Source: Magicicada septendecula
Taxonomy: Eukaryota > Arthropoda > Insecta > Hemiptera > Cicadidae
Direction of reading: 5' to 3'
DNA: 64,000 bases
Assembly (NCBI GenBank): GCA_034769895.1
Contig: CM068373.1
Span: forward strand, 196,210,134-196,274,133
Below the pieces are notes generated by a model. The model searched no databases and was not told the origin of the DNA. It saw only the letters and a list, made by a program, of their open reading frames with translations. This document shows positions 12,701 through 22,689 of this stretch, piece by piece (position 1 is the first letter of the stretch; every line of letters begins with the position of its first letter). Made by a program: the position numbers and the translations under genes.

Positions 12701-14019
12701 GACATCCTATAGACTGTAAAAAAATTAATACATAAGTAAACAAAATGATAAATTGAGGGGTGTTTTTGCAAAATTTTCTTTGCAAATCTACAATTTTTCC
12801 AAAAATGAATTTTTCATATAGTCTTGTAATAAATTTAGTGATACATCGAAAAACGTTAAGAAAACTTAACAAAAGTTAATACTTAAAGTTAGTTAATATT
12901 TAAAATTATAAAGGTTACAACTATTGACAAAATATTTGTTTTGACATACGTTTATGTGTTTTAAACATAATTTGGAGCTAATATACGCAAAGTCTACTTA
13001 ACATGATCGTGGAATTATTTATTTCTATTAAGTACGTATATAAAAAATGTACGTAAAACGCCTCTCAATTGTTTATGGAAATGTTTCAACGTCTCAAACT
13101 CGGAAAGTATTGTATCAACTTATTATACTTATTTCAAAATTTATAAAAATTAAAACTTATGAAAATTGTTAAAAATATTGTTATTAGTGCTTATCGATTA
13201 ATGAACTTGCGTCAATCAACAATGATGTTTACATAATCAAACAAAAAATGTCAATAATAAAATGACTTTTGAAATGAAAGTTTTTGGTTTTTAATACTTA
13301 AATCTAAAATAAAAAATAAATTGTAGCTGAACTCACCTTAATGAATAAAACACAAAATATAGAACACAAAACACACCACTATAAAGTCTGTAAAACTACA
13401 AAAAAATAAGATTTCAAAAAAAATATCTTTCCACTCATGCACCTTTTCACGTTTGACGTTAAGTTTATTATTGGGCATTGGGCAACCAATAAAGTCGCGA
13501 CCGATGTAGCGCTCAGGGTACGTTCATACTGGACGCGATTTGCTTAAAGGTTAGAGAGTAGAGACTGGCTTAGCAGGCTACGGTCGCAAACGTAAACAGA
13601 ATTCAATTCATTCTGAGAGTTGTATTCATTACGGCATTCTCCAGCCATAAACACGTAGTTCTTTATCTTGAATTTCTCCTTATTCCCCCGGTAATATCGC
13701 CTCGGTTCGCGGGCTGCGCGTTGATAGGTGGGTGCGCGACACAAACAATAGCTTCGCATTTGTAGGTGCGTTTCGCTGAGGTTTGGCGAATAAGTGTATT
13801 TCCTAAGTAATAAATAACAAATAACTAACTAAATGTAATAGCTTGCAATTCTTTTTTGTTTTTTATCATTCTAAATTTTGTTTCGAGGAATGATTTTTTG
13901 TTTGTTAGGTAGGTATATTACTTTTTTTTACTTTTGGGTTTTGAGGCCTTTCGGCGCCCCCGACACCTCGGCGCCGTCGTGCACAGCACGACTTTGCACT
14001 TATGTACGGCGCGGGCCTG
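9779..14019 (-). mobile_element. hAT transposon 1 (complete, 4.24 kb)
   Basis: It begins CAGGCCCGCGCC and ends with the exact inverse GGCGCGGGCCTG, flanked by the 8-bp duplication GACTGACT on both sides. The transposase is on the minus strand between 12705 and 10193. The 5' 1.3 kb is non-coding with a CpG-richer patch at 13490-13760 and another next to the right terminus (13930-14019). The gene carries several frameshifts, so the copy is probably immobile, but both ends are intact and could in principle still be recognised by a related transposase. Confidence 0.93.
10193..12705 (-). pseudogene. hAT transposase (ZMYM/DUF4371-like), frameshifted
   Basis: Starts at ATG 12705 (MSEKKKKLSG), just after a T-rich tract and CAG that looks like a 3' splice site at about 12714, so a 5' leader intron is likely. 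The frame shifts near 12600 (T run). A 384-codon frame (12586-11432) then carries the TTF-type zinc finger region (KFSNNYFFRIL...SLYCFCCKVF) and the RNase H-like core, with CTPDSSHQEQ and GQGYDNGANMRG. Further shifts occur around 11101-11430 and at an A8 run near 10806. The hAT dimerisation motif TAERSFSKLK follows near 10360, and a last shift near 10335 leads to a stop at 10193. DUF4371-type hAT transposases bind the element ends and cut them; this copy has at least four lesions, mostly in homopolymers. Confidence 0.85.
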
Positions 14020-14027
14020 GACTGACT
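14020..14027 (+). repeat. target site duplication, right (GACTGACT)
   Basis: Exact copy of 9771-9778 immediately outside the right hAT terminus. Confidence 0.9.
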
Positions 14028-16020
14028 AAATGAGATGACCAATTTAGTCATTTGCGGTGTATACAATAATTCATAATTGTCCGCAAGATTACATAATAGA
14101 GCTACTAAGCAGATTTACTGAATTATATTTTCAAACAGTATATGGTGGCAGAAAATATTTAAATAATATTTTGTGTAGTTTGAAAACGCTAGTAACGCGT
14201 TTTATTTATCATTTCAACATACGTTTACTTCCATTAGAAATTACACAATTTATAAACTCTTCGTAACAACTCATTTGTTTGGACTAACTCTCATTCTCTG
14301 AAATCAGCTAAAAATCCCGCCAAAAAGTAGACTGTGTTTACGTCTACTTGAATTGCTGCTGGCATTGAATGTTTTGTGTATATACTGAGAACGTTCCATG
14401 TTTATCTGAACTGCTCTACTGAATAACAGCTGCTCATTTTACACTGTTTCTTCAAAACGCAAATATTGGAGACATAACAGTCTGATTTACTTTGTAAGTT
14501 TTGTAAAAGTCAATAAAAATATATATGTAATCAATGAACCATACAATACTGCAGTATCAAAATATGGTTATTAATTTATTATACAGAAGGTTATTATTTG
14601 AGTTTAAAACATACGAAATTTTTGTGACCTGTACAAGGTTTGAGACACTAAAACATGGCTCTATTTCCACCTTATTGTTTTTTTAACGTTTTAGAACACA
14701 CAGTCGTCACATAAAGTTTTTTTTTTATTTTAGTGTAGCAGAGTGATTACGAAATTACACATTAGCAATACCGCTGAAGCAAACGTAATAGTTTATATAT
14801 AATATATAAGTAATTTATGTAATATGTGTATCTACGTTGTTCAGTTTAAATAAAACACAAACTCTATAAAAGAATTTACTAAGAAAAGATATCCTGAAAC
14901 GACTATTCGCTGTCATAGAATTTGAAACTACTTGAAATTGATTAATCCGATTAAAGTAGGCCTAAACAAAGTTCGATTTCTTTGCCGATTGATAGTATAG
15001 CTTACGTTGATTGGCTACCTTCAGCAACTTATTCACAGGCTTATCTTGATAATTTATTCTCATTTAAAGTCGAAACAAATTCTACCTTTAAAATTATAAT
15101 CGCTATTAAGAAATTTTAAGTGTAGTAACTAAGATCAAAGTAAACAAGTTTAAAGCTTACGAATGTGAATGAAGAGGCAGCAAATATATCGAATATGTGG
15201 CAAACCCATAACTGCTGCAAATAAAATTCTTAGGTTGAAACACAAAGAAGAGGCAAAGGCAAAGAAGAGGTCTTTTGTAACTTCTGAAAATTAGGCCTAC
15301 ATTCATAGTCATCAGTCAACTATCCATAGTGTAATGAAGACAATTATCACGGATGTGAAGGCGAGAGTAACATTTAAGTACACGTATATACGAGAAAGAA
15401 TGATAAAATCCTTAGACTCAACGCTGACATAACGGATATGAAGAGTTTTAACAAAGCAAAATGTACCTAGTATGTTTACATAGTGTTAATTTGAAAGAGT
15501 TGATGCCTGTAGATGACACAAAAAATCATAGTGCTCCTTGTTTAAGTGATATCAATTTGAAGCTGTTGAAGTATAAGAAACTAGTTCTATGCTAATACTC
15601 CGTTTTATCAATATGTACTACTGAACACAAGAAATCCACACAAAAATATTTCTACGGATTACTGTTTTGATTGTACAAAATGGGGATCCAATGAAACCAA
15701 TAGTGTAGAGGAGTCAGTCTTCCATCCACAAACGTAACACAAACTTTATACTAAAATAGTAAATAGGCTAGAAGATTAAAATAAGTTTCATATGTTTTCA
15801 TATCAGTAATCAGACTGGCTTTAAGAAATAAAAATATTGTACAAACGCAATTTTTATGTCATAACAAGTAATGGTGAAAAAGTTGTAAACTTAGCATAAA
15901 TTCAAGACCCACTTAGATTTTTACAGACATAGGCAAAGTATTTAACAGTATAAGTGGAACTGTCTTAAAAAGATTTTAGAACAGAGAACATTTTTGGGCA
16001 ATTTAATGTCTATTATTTAC
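14028..16020. other. non-coding DNA
   Basis: AT-rich, with many stops in all frames. The 15170-15480 part has some longer purine-rich words but no family I recognise. Two copies of TAGGCCTA lie at 14957 and 15292. Confidence 0.4.
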
Positions 16021-16271
16021 TGTTTTATATTATTATTAATAACAAAATTTTTTACAAGAATATTTTTTTTATTATTTTGTGAATTACAGTGTTCTGATAG
16101 TATTCAACTAACATAATCAGGTATAAAATTATATTGATAGTGATATAAAATATTATATATAATTTTATATCAGATGATGATAGTTGAATACTAACAAATC
16201 ATAGTAATTCACAAAATAATAAAAAAGTATATTCTTGTAAAACTGTTGTTATTATTATTAATAATATAAAC
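16021..16271. repeat. 250-bp foldback (MITE-like hairpin)
   Basis: The left arm (about 16021-16112, including ACAAGAATATT..TTATTTTGTGAATTAC and AGTATTCAACTA) is inverted at about 16180-16271 (TAGTTGAATACT, GTAATTCACAAAATAATAA, TATTCTTGTAAAA, TTATTATTAATAATATAAA). The 65-bp centre contains a second palindrome (TATAAAATTATA...TATAATTTTATA). No clear target duplication. Such foldbacks are usually non-autonomous DNA elements. Confidence 0.7.
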
Positions 16272-16309
16272 GGAAAGCAAAACCTTTCTAGAAGTGTAAA
16301 GTCCGCCAT

Positions 16310-16797
16310 TATAGCATTGTGACCAGGCCGGTGATCATGTATGGAGTGGAAACAAAGTGCTTTCAAAACTTGGAACCTCTTCTTAAAATTGAACGAAGAA
16401 TTCTTCAAAAAATTAATGGGTACAGGCATAGACCCAAAGAAGAGCTGTAAAGCGATCTGGAAACGGCTTTCTGGAGCAAAAGACTGAGATTCCTTTTACA
16501 TATGATTTGGATGGATCGGTCCAAATTAAATAAAAAAATTTCAACTGTATTTGCCAACTTTCCAGTCATCGGAGATACCAAACAACTCAAGGAGGAAATG
16601 ATGAAACTGGGCATCTCTTTGAACGACTGTGTGGATAGAAATACATGCAGAAACAAAATTCAAAATCTTGACGTTCTCTGCGGTGAGAAGAAGACGAGAA
16701 AGGGGTGGACAGTGGAAAGGAAGGCGGCGCATAGTGTGCGAATGAGGGCCTTCTGGAGGAGAAGAAAAGGAAATGATATTCGCGTGGTTCACGGCTA
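16310..16797 (+). pseudogene. LINE C-terminal fragment
   Basis: The plus strand reads VMYGVETKCFQNLEPLLKIE then RRILQKING, a stop, then AFWSKRLRFLLHMIWMDRSK and a 98-codon open tail to 16797. This matches the region after the RT in RTE/R1-type LINE proteins (the YG.ETW...L..FERR.LR.I.G and R..W.GH..RM.....K pattern). The 5' part of the element is missing. It abuts the hairpin at 16021-16271, which may have inserted beside it. Confidence 0.65.
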
Positions 16798-17337
16798 GCC
16801 TGTTCGTGTAAGAAAAAATAAAAATAAATAAAATAATATAAAATACATATAGGGGCTACAAGAAAAGTATGAGCATTTATGAGAATATTTGCTGTTTGTA
16901 TGATGGAAGGACTGCTTACTTAAATCATAATAGGGTATTAAAGTGATGAGAAACATTTCTAATAACAAAAGGGTGCGATGAGAGTGCAAAATGTCATCTA
17001 CGTTTTTAAATTATTGTATTGATCAAGTATTTAGAGTATGGGAGGAATACTCAACTATAGGGAGGAGTATTTTTTACTTTTCAACTTCATCAGCTTCATG
17101 GAGATAATAACGTTATCTTGTAGGCAAACGGGAATAATTACAAAAGCGGTTGTTATATTAATTCAAATATTTTAGCTCAATTTGGGTTATGGGTATCTGT
17201 CCCAAAATGGAAAAAAAATGGCGTGTTAGATAATTATCTTTAATGAAAAAATATTTTACTGGAAACAAATTACTCGATAAAATCGGGCAATTTTATAGAA
17301 AAAGGTTAAAGCATATGTGGAACATTATGTAAGACGT
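16798..17337. other. non-coding spacer
   Basis: No frame or repeat recognised between the LINE tail and the Harbinger terminus. Confidence 0.4.
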
Positions 17338-17523
17338 TTAAAGCCGCGTCTCCACCAACCGATCATGTTTCCCGAACGTTGTTGGCGAACACAAAAATCG
17401 GACAAACATTCAACATTTAGTTCACCAAACATGTTCGTAGAACTTTTTCAATAGCTCGCGGACAAACAAATCAATGTTCGCTGCTAGAGACATTGTGGTT
17501 TAGTTGAGTGAACTTGTACAGTG

Positions 17524-18775
17524 ATGAGTGCATCTACGCAGCGTCGTCGTCGTTGTTTAGCGTGCATAGCAGCTGCTTATGTGATCATGTCCTCTCGTCG
17601 ACCTGCTCGATGGTGGCAGAGACAACTGTTTAGGGGAAGAGATGAGTGCAGTGACCAATTTCGTGCAGACCTGACAGCGAGTAGCTTGTTCACAAATTTT
17701 ACAAGGGTGTGTAAAGAAGATTTTGAATTACTTATATCGCTTATTGGACCAACTATTTCAAAATAAGATACCAATTATCGCAATGCTATAAGTGTAAATG
17801 ATTGTTTGGCTGTGACTTTAAGATTTTTGGCAACGGGTGATTCCTATACATCTTTGATGTATCTTTTTAAGATTTCAAAACAAAGCATTTCTAAAATAGT
17901 ACCGAAGGTGTGTGAAGCACTTGTCAATGCTTTAGCTGAGTATGTGAAAACACCTAGCAATAGTCAAGAATGGGCGTTGGTTTCCACTGGTTTTAAAAAT
18001 AAATGGCAATTTGACCAGTGTCTTGGAGCCCTAGACGGCAAGCATGTAGTTGTACAATACCCTGTTGATAGTGGAACTGAATATTTCAATTACAAAGGGC
18101 ATTACAGTATCGTTTTGATGGCTCTAGTGGATTCAAAACTATTTATTTTTGTACGTAAATGTTGGCTGTCAAGGCCGGATTTCAGACGGGGGTGTATTTA
18201 AAAACTGTGATTTGTGGAATACCACCTTGAAAACCAGTGGCAATTTACCTGCTGATAAACCATTACCTGGGCGGGTGTTTGCAGTACCACATGTCATTGT
18301 TGCAGACGATGCTTTTGCACTCCACAAACACATAATAAAACCTTACCCTGGACATCAACAAAAAGTTAGCAAGAAAAGAGTGTTTAACTACCGTGTTTCA
18401 AGAGCTAGGCGATGTTCGGAAAATGCTTTTGGAATTATGAGCTCAGAGTTTAGAGTATTAAGAAAGCCCATGCTTCTTGAACCTGAAAAAGCAACGATTA
18501 TTACCTGTGCATGTGTGTACTTACACAACTTTTTACGTGCTAACAAATCTGCTAACTACTACGCTCCTCCTGGGTCAGTGGAATATGTGTTGCCTGATGG
18601 AACTATTGTCCCAGGGGATTGGCGCAATGGAGAATCTGAAAGAGACGAAACTTTCTATCCCTTACCTCGTATTGGTAGAAGAGCTAGTGAACACGCCAAA
18701 GCTATCAGGGATGAGTATGCTTCATATTTTATTTCGGAGGAAGGAAGTGTACCATGGCAGCATGACTATGAGTGA
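17524..18775 (+). pseudogene. Harbinger (HARBI1-like) transposase, nearly intact
   Basis: Starts at ATG 17524 (MSASTQRRRR). Recognisable blocks: FRADLTASSLFTNF, CLAVTLRFLATGDSY, GALDGKHVVVQ (first catalytic D), YVNVGCQGRISDGGVF, IVADDAFAL (second D), RARRCSENAFGI (catalytic E) and YLHNFLR, the DDE_Tnp_4 order. Two lesions are visible: an in-frame TAA at 17764-17766 after PTISK, and a one-base frameshift near 18140-18150 just before YVNVGC. All three catalytic residues are present. In the active family this enzyme needs the Myb-like partner for nuclear import and DNA binding; that partner gene lies at 19103-19979 on the other strand. Confidence 0.9.
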
Positions 18776-19102
18776 AAAACTTGTCTCAAAACAAAACCTT
18801 TTGATGTAACTGTTGTTTTATATTTCAGTTGTTGGTTAACTGTCGATTTGTTAACTAGGTAAGATTACTGTGTTTCAACATCAATAAAATTATTAGTAGA
18901 TAAATATCAAAATGCATTTTATTTTTAATCCAACTTTTCTTGACTTTAAATTTATGTATCAATTAATAAGTGGTAACTACTATGTAGGGAAAATAAAGTA
19001 TTGCACAATAGTAGAAACATTACCTTTTATTCGTTAATCCATAAACAAAAAAATAGAAACAGCAAAACAAATTCATTTACTTAATTGATGGCCGAAACAT
19101 TT

Positions 19103-19979
19103 TTAGATCAGACGTAGAAAAGTTAAAGGGTTCTCTTCCAAGTTACCTCCCACGTTCTCTTCCACGTTCCAAGAAGCACAACTTTCCTCTTCTCCAGACA
19201 TGGGTTCCCCTGATGAAGAACGCACAGGAGTTGAATATCTAGTAGAACTGGTCCCTTTTTTCTGGTATTCCTCCAGTTCAGCTTCAAAAATAGCGTTGTC
19301 AATTTTGTTTTTCAAAATGCAGATAGCAACAGGATTCGTTAGCTTTCTGATTCTGGCAGCAACAGCTTCCCCATATACGGAGAATTCGTCTCTATGGTTG
19401 TCAGGGCTGTTCATTCCCTCATAACATTCTTTCATTATTTTATAAGCTTCGTCTTGTTTATCTTTTCGACTTTTCTTGTTAGGGGGTAGCTTAAAGCTTT
19501 TGTTACAAGATGAAGACGGCCGATCATTGATTGGTGCGTCGTCTTCTCGAGCCTCGGTTGCTTGTGATACTTCTTCCTCCATGTTGTCTCCTTCAGTAAC
19601 CTGGAAACTGTCAGAGCTTGAGGTGGTGTGGTTTGGTGTATACTTATCATCCAAGAACCGAAGGTACTTGAGTCCCCACCACGGTTTTTTTCTGTCACTT
19701 GTGGCCATTCCAGACTTAGTCACATTCTTCTTCTCCCTTCGATATTGGGCTAGAACACTCTCTAACTTTTTCTTAACATCAAGTACACTGCAACCCATAT
19801 CTGAAGCAATTTCCATAATTGCATCATTGCGTTTGTATTTATTTTTATAAAGTTTTTCACTGGGATTCCACAGTAGAGGATGTAGTTCGTATGCTTAAAT
19901 CAAACTAATTGTTTTTTCTACTGACCACAATTGTTTATTGATGCTCTCGCTCTCTGCTGAATCACTCATTTTACTGTCC
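19103..19979 (-). pseudogene. Harbinger-encoded MADF/Myb-like protein, one stop
   Basis: From ATG 19979 (MSDSAES follows closely) the minus strand reads the start of a MADF domain; an in-frame TAA lies near 19896 (ISLI*AYELHPLLWNP). The frame then runs open for about 260 codons to 19103 through YKNKYKRNDAIMEIASDMG, VKKKLESVLAQYRREKK and WWGLKYLRFLDD, an acidic/serine-rich middle, and a C-terminal region (YGEAVAARIRKLTNPVA) like a BESS-type or protein-contact segment. This is the second protein of Harbinger elements. It is convergent with the transposase, with 330 bp between the two stop codons. Confidence 0.85.
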
Positions 19980-20288
19980 ATTCAACAAAACTGAAACCGA
20001 ATCCTCACTTAATTAAAAAACTACACACACTCCGCTAGAAACGCCACACAAACAAAGAAAACTGCTAGAAGTTGCACGGACAGAGACGTGAGTTCGACTG
20101 AAATGTTCGGTCTGTGAGCGAACTTTGACAGCCAACAACAGGGTCCCGCCATCATCCCCACCACAACGCTCAGAATGTTCGGAAGGTGTCCACACCAAAC
20201 CAACACCAAACAATGTTCGGCGGACATCACGGATTTCCAGCGAACACTGTTTGCCGAACATGTTCGGTTGGTGGAGACGCGGCTTTAA

Positions 20289-21630
20289 GCATAAAAAGCG
20301 TTAAAACTGTACAAAGTAACAAATATTCTAGTAGCAACGTCCGTTCTAGAGACGTTGGTTGTAACAAAGCAATACGAGCAGAAGGTAGTCATCACGGGTT
20401 AGATGCTTTAGAGTACTCTGAGTTACACACTTCGAAATAAGAAGACATTATGACATACGAAAATAGCTAAACCTCCGTCTGATAACATATGCCTTTGAGT
20501 GTCGAAATAAAAGAAAATAAATTGTATTGGTCTTAATTGAAATGATAATGGTAAACTATAAAACTGGTCCTTGCTTTCTGTTACATCATCGTTACATAGT
20601 ATTCAACACGTGTACACATACTGTAGGCCTGTACCAAGTAAATTAAAGATTACGGATATTTAACTGAAATCTTACAAAATCATTTAAATTGAGTGCAATC
20701 ATTGTCACAGATTAAATTGTTTCAGTGTTTAAAAACTTCTTACATGGCACACAATAAAGTATCAAACAGTTTTAAATTAGTCTACTTATGTTGTAGTACA
20801 GCTCAACTTTTCGTTATTTGTCTTGTAACAGTTTGTTTATGTTTGGTGTCCAGGCACCTTCGTAAGTAGTAAACCTGTCATTAAATCCATCCCATGAGAA
20901 ATTTAAGGTTAGTTTGGTTTTCATTTGCATTTCATTATACGGTATAGAGAATAATTTCTTTTAACACGTTGACTGCGTTACAGGGTTTATACAAGGTGCG
21001 CGCGGCGGTCAAGGGATTTTGAAAGTACACTTTACAACCTCAAAAAGGTTTATAGCCTACAAGGTGCGCATGGAGGCAACTTTTGGGGTCTATGGAAGGT
21101 GCGCGCCAGGCAACACTTTATTTACTTAATATATTCTCTTATTTCAGTTTCGTCTCGCGACTTCTTCTAGTAGCTTTGTCACGCGTTTCGGAACGACCGT
21201 TTCGAACAGTATAAACGGATGCCTTTTGGCATCTAAATATTTTTGTTTTATTCGTTTAATTTCTGTTGTGTTATGTTCACTAAAAAATTATGCTTTTTAT
21301 TAATATACATAAACATTCACGGCCTAAACAACCGTTTGTCACTGAAGATAACAGTGCCTGTCCTAAAAATTTTCCACCCTTTAATTAATATGTCGGTATT
21401 ATAAATTCTAAGTGATTTACCGCTGAGTGAGCGGCCCATGGCAGTCTGCCAAGTCAAAAATAATTTTAATCAGATTATAAATATGTTACACAAAAGATTT
21501 GTACTAGATTCATAAATTTCCCCCTACCTACCTATTTCGCCCTGAGCGCGGTTTATGGAATACGTACGAAATAATTTGCTTTTTATAAAATAATAACACA
21601 AATTTAGAAATTAACTTTCACATTAAATGA
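20289..21630. other. non-coding DNA
   Basis: No reading frame recognised. The only notable part is the GC-richer patch at 20970-21115 (next entry). Confidence 0.4.
20975..21115 (+). repeat. three copies of an AAGGTGCGCR motif
   Basis: ACAAGGTGCGCGCGGCGGTC, ACAAGGTGCGCATGGAGGCA and GGAAGGTGCGCGCCAGGCAA follow at about 60-bp spacing in an otherwise AT-rich setting, just after TTAACACGTTGACTGCG. The pattern recalls terminal/subterminal repeats of a TTAA-targeting (piggyBac-like) element, but no matching second end was found. Confidence 0.45.
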
Positions 21631-21639
21631 CCACAAGAT

Positions 21640-22245
21640 TGATCTCTCTGATGTGTTGTTGTCTGAGGAAGACAAATTTCCTGTTACCGAGGTTAAGAAT
21701 GCTCTAAAAACCGTGAAAAATGGACGGGCACCAGGCCCAAATGGACTCCGTATAAGCTCTTTAAAAATGAGGCAGATCTTCTTTTGGACCTTTTGGGATA
21801 TGTTTCAATCACTTTTAAAAAGTGAACAGCTCCGTTTTGAATGGAAGACTGCGTGTATTTCTAATCTCCACAAAAAAAAGGCAGCAAAACGATACTGTCG
21901 AATTACAGTATTGGAGCAAGTGCAACCAATTCCATCTCGAATTTATATGCAAAAATTTTCAAAGCAAGATTTGAAAACCAATATGAGAATATGGATTTCG
22001 CGCAGGTCAGTCTTGTATAGATTATTCTTCCACATTGAAACAGCTTCTTCAAAAAAGAATGACAAAATATGTAAACACCAATTTACTACTTATAGACTTC
22101 AAGAACATATTTATGGCAGTGTTCCACGGAATAAGCTATGTCGGTGTTATTAAATGTGGTGTAGATGCTGTATACGTTAGAGCTGTGGAAGCGCTATACA
22201 CCAACATTACTATGCACCACAAAGATAGGGTCAAGGAACATTAGC
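21640..22245 (+). pseudogene. LINE reverse transcriptase fragment
   Basis: The plus strand reads EVKNALKTVKNGRAPGPNGL, LKSEQLRFEWKTACISNLHK, RITVLEQ and YMQKFSKQ, then in a second frame LLLIDFKNIFMAVFHG (first catalytic D block) and GVDAVYVRAVEALYTNI. This is the N-terminal half of a non-LTR RT domain. The catalytic YADD box and everything downstream is missing. At least two frameshifts. It could be the same family as the tail at 16310-16797, but no overlap allows a test. Confidence 0.75.
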
Positions 22246-22689
22246 GACGCACCTGTCGCAACATGGAATACTATGAAAGATGAAGAGCTCTTCATTTGCA
22301 TGGTTACAAATGACAGTACACGTGTAGCAGAAATACAAAATCATATAGGATAAGGGAAACAAGTGACGGGGCAGTGCAATCCACTTTATAGAGCAATCAA
22401 CTAAGATTCGAAACAAAAATGTGCGTATGAAGTGTAGTCCGTTAGCTGTGTATTGCGTGTGACCTTGGCGTTGCCTAATGTCAGTGGTGCGGGTATTCTG
22501 GTCCACTGCGTTGTTTTGCGAGAAAGAATTGACACCAATTGCTGCTCAGAAGAGACTTATTGTTGCACAGAGGAAACTGTGTCAATAATAGCCTAAATAA
22601 AGAAATTCTTAGACTCACTTGTTACAGACAGACCACGTGGTTGGCCAAAAATTTCCAGCCCCTTACGGTGAAAGTTAATTACCTGCGGT
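22246..22689. other. non-coding DNA, possible mariner N-terminal trace
   Basis: Near 22490-22590 one plus frame (ELTPIAAQKRLIVAQRK) weakly resembles the helix-turn-helix entry of some mariner-like transposases. It is too short and degraded to assign. Otherwise nothing is seen. Confidence 0.2.

Larger units (their letters stand above)
17338..20288. mobile_element. PIF/Harbinger transposon (complete, 2.94 kb)
   Basis: The terminal inverted repeats begin AGCCGCGTCTCCACCAACCG at 17342 and are mirrored to 20284; they stay similar for about 30 bp with one early mismatch. TTAA stands on both sides (17338-17341 and 20285-20288). Harbinger elements usually duplicate a 3-bp TWA, and because the flanks are palindromic the exact boundary is ambiguous. 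Inside are the two genes typical of the superfamily, arranged tail to tail: a DDE transposase (+) and a MADF/Myb-like DNA-binding protein (-). Each has only one or two lesions. Confidence 0.92.
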
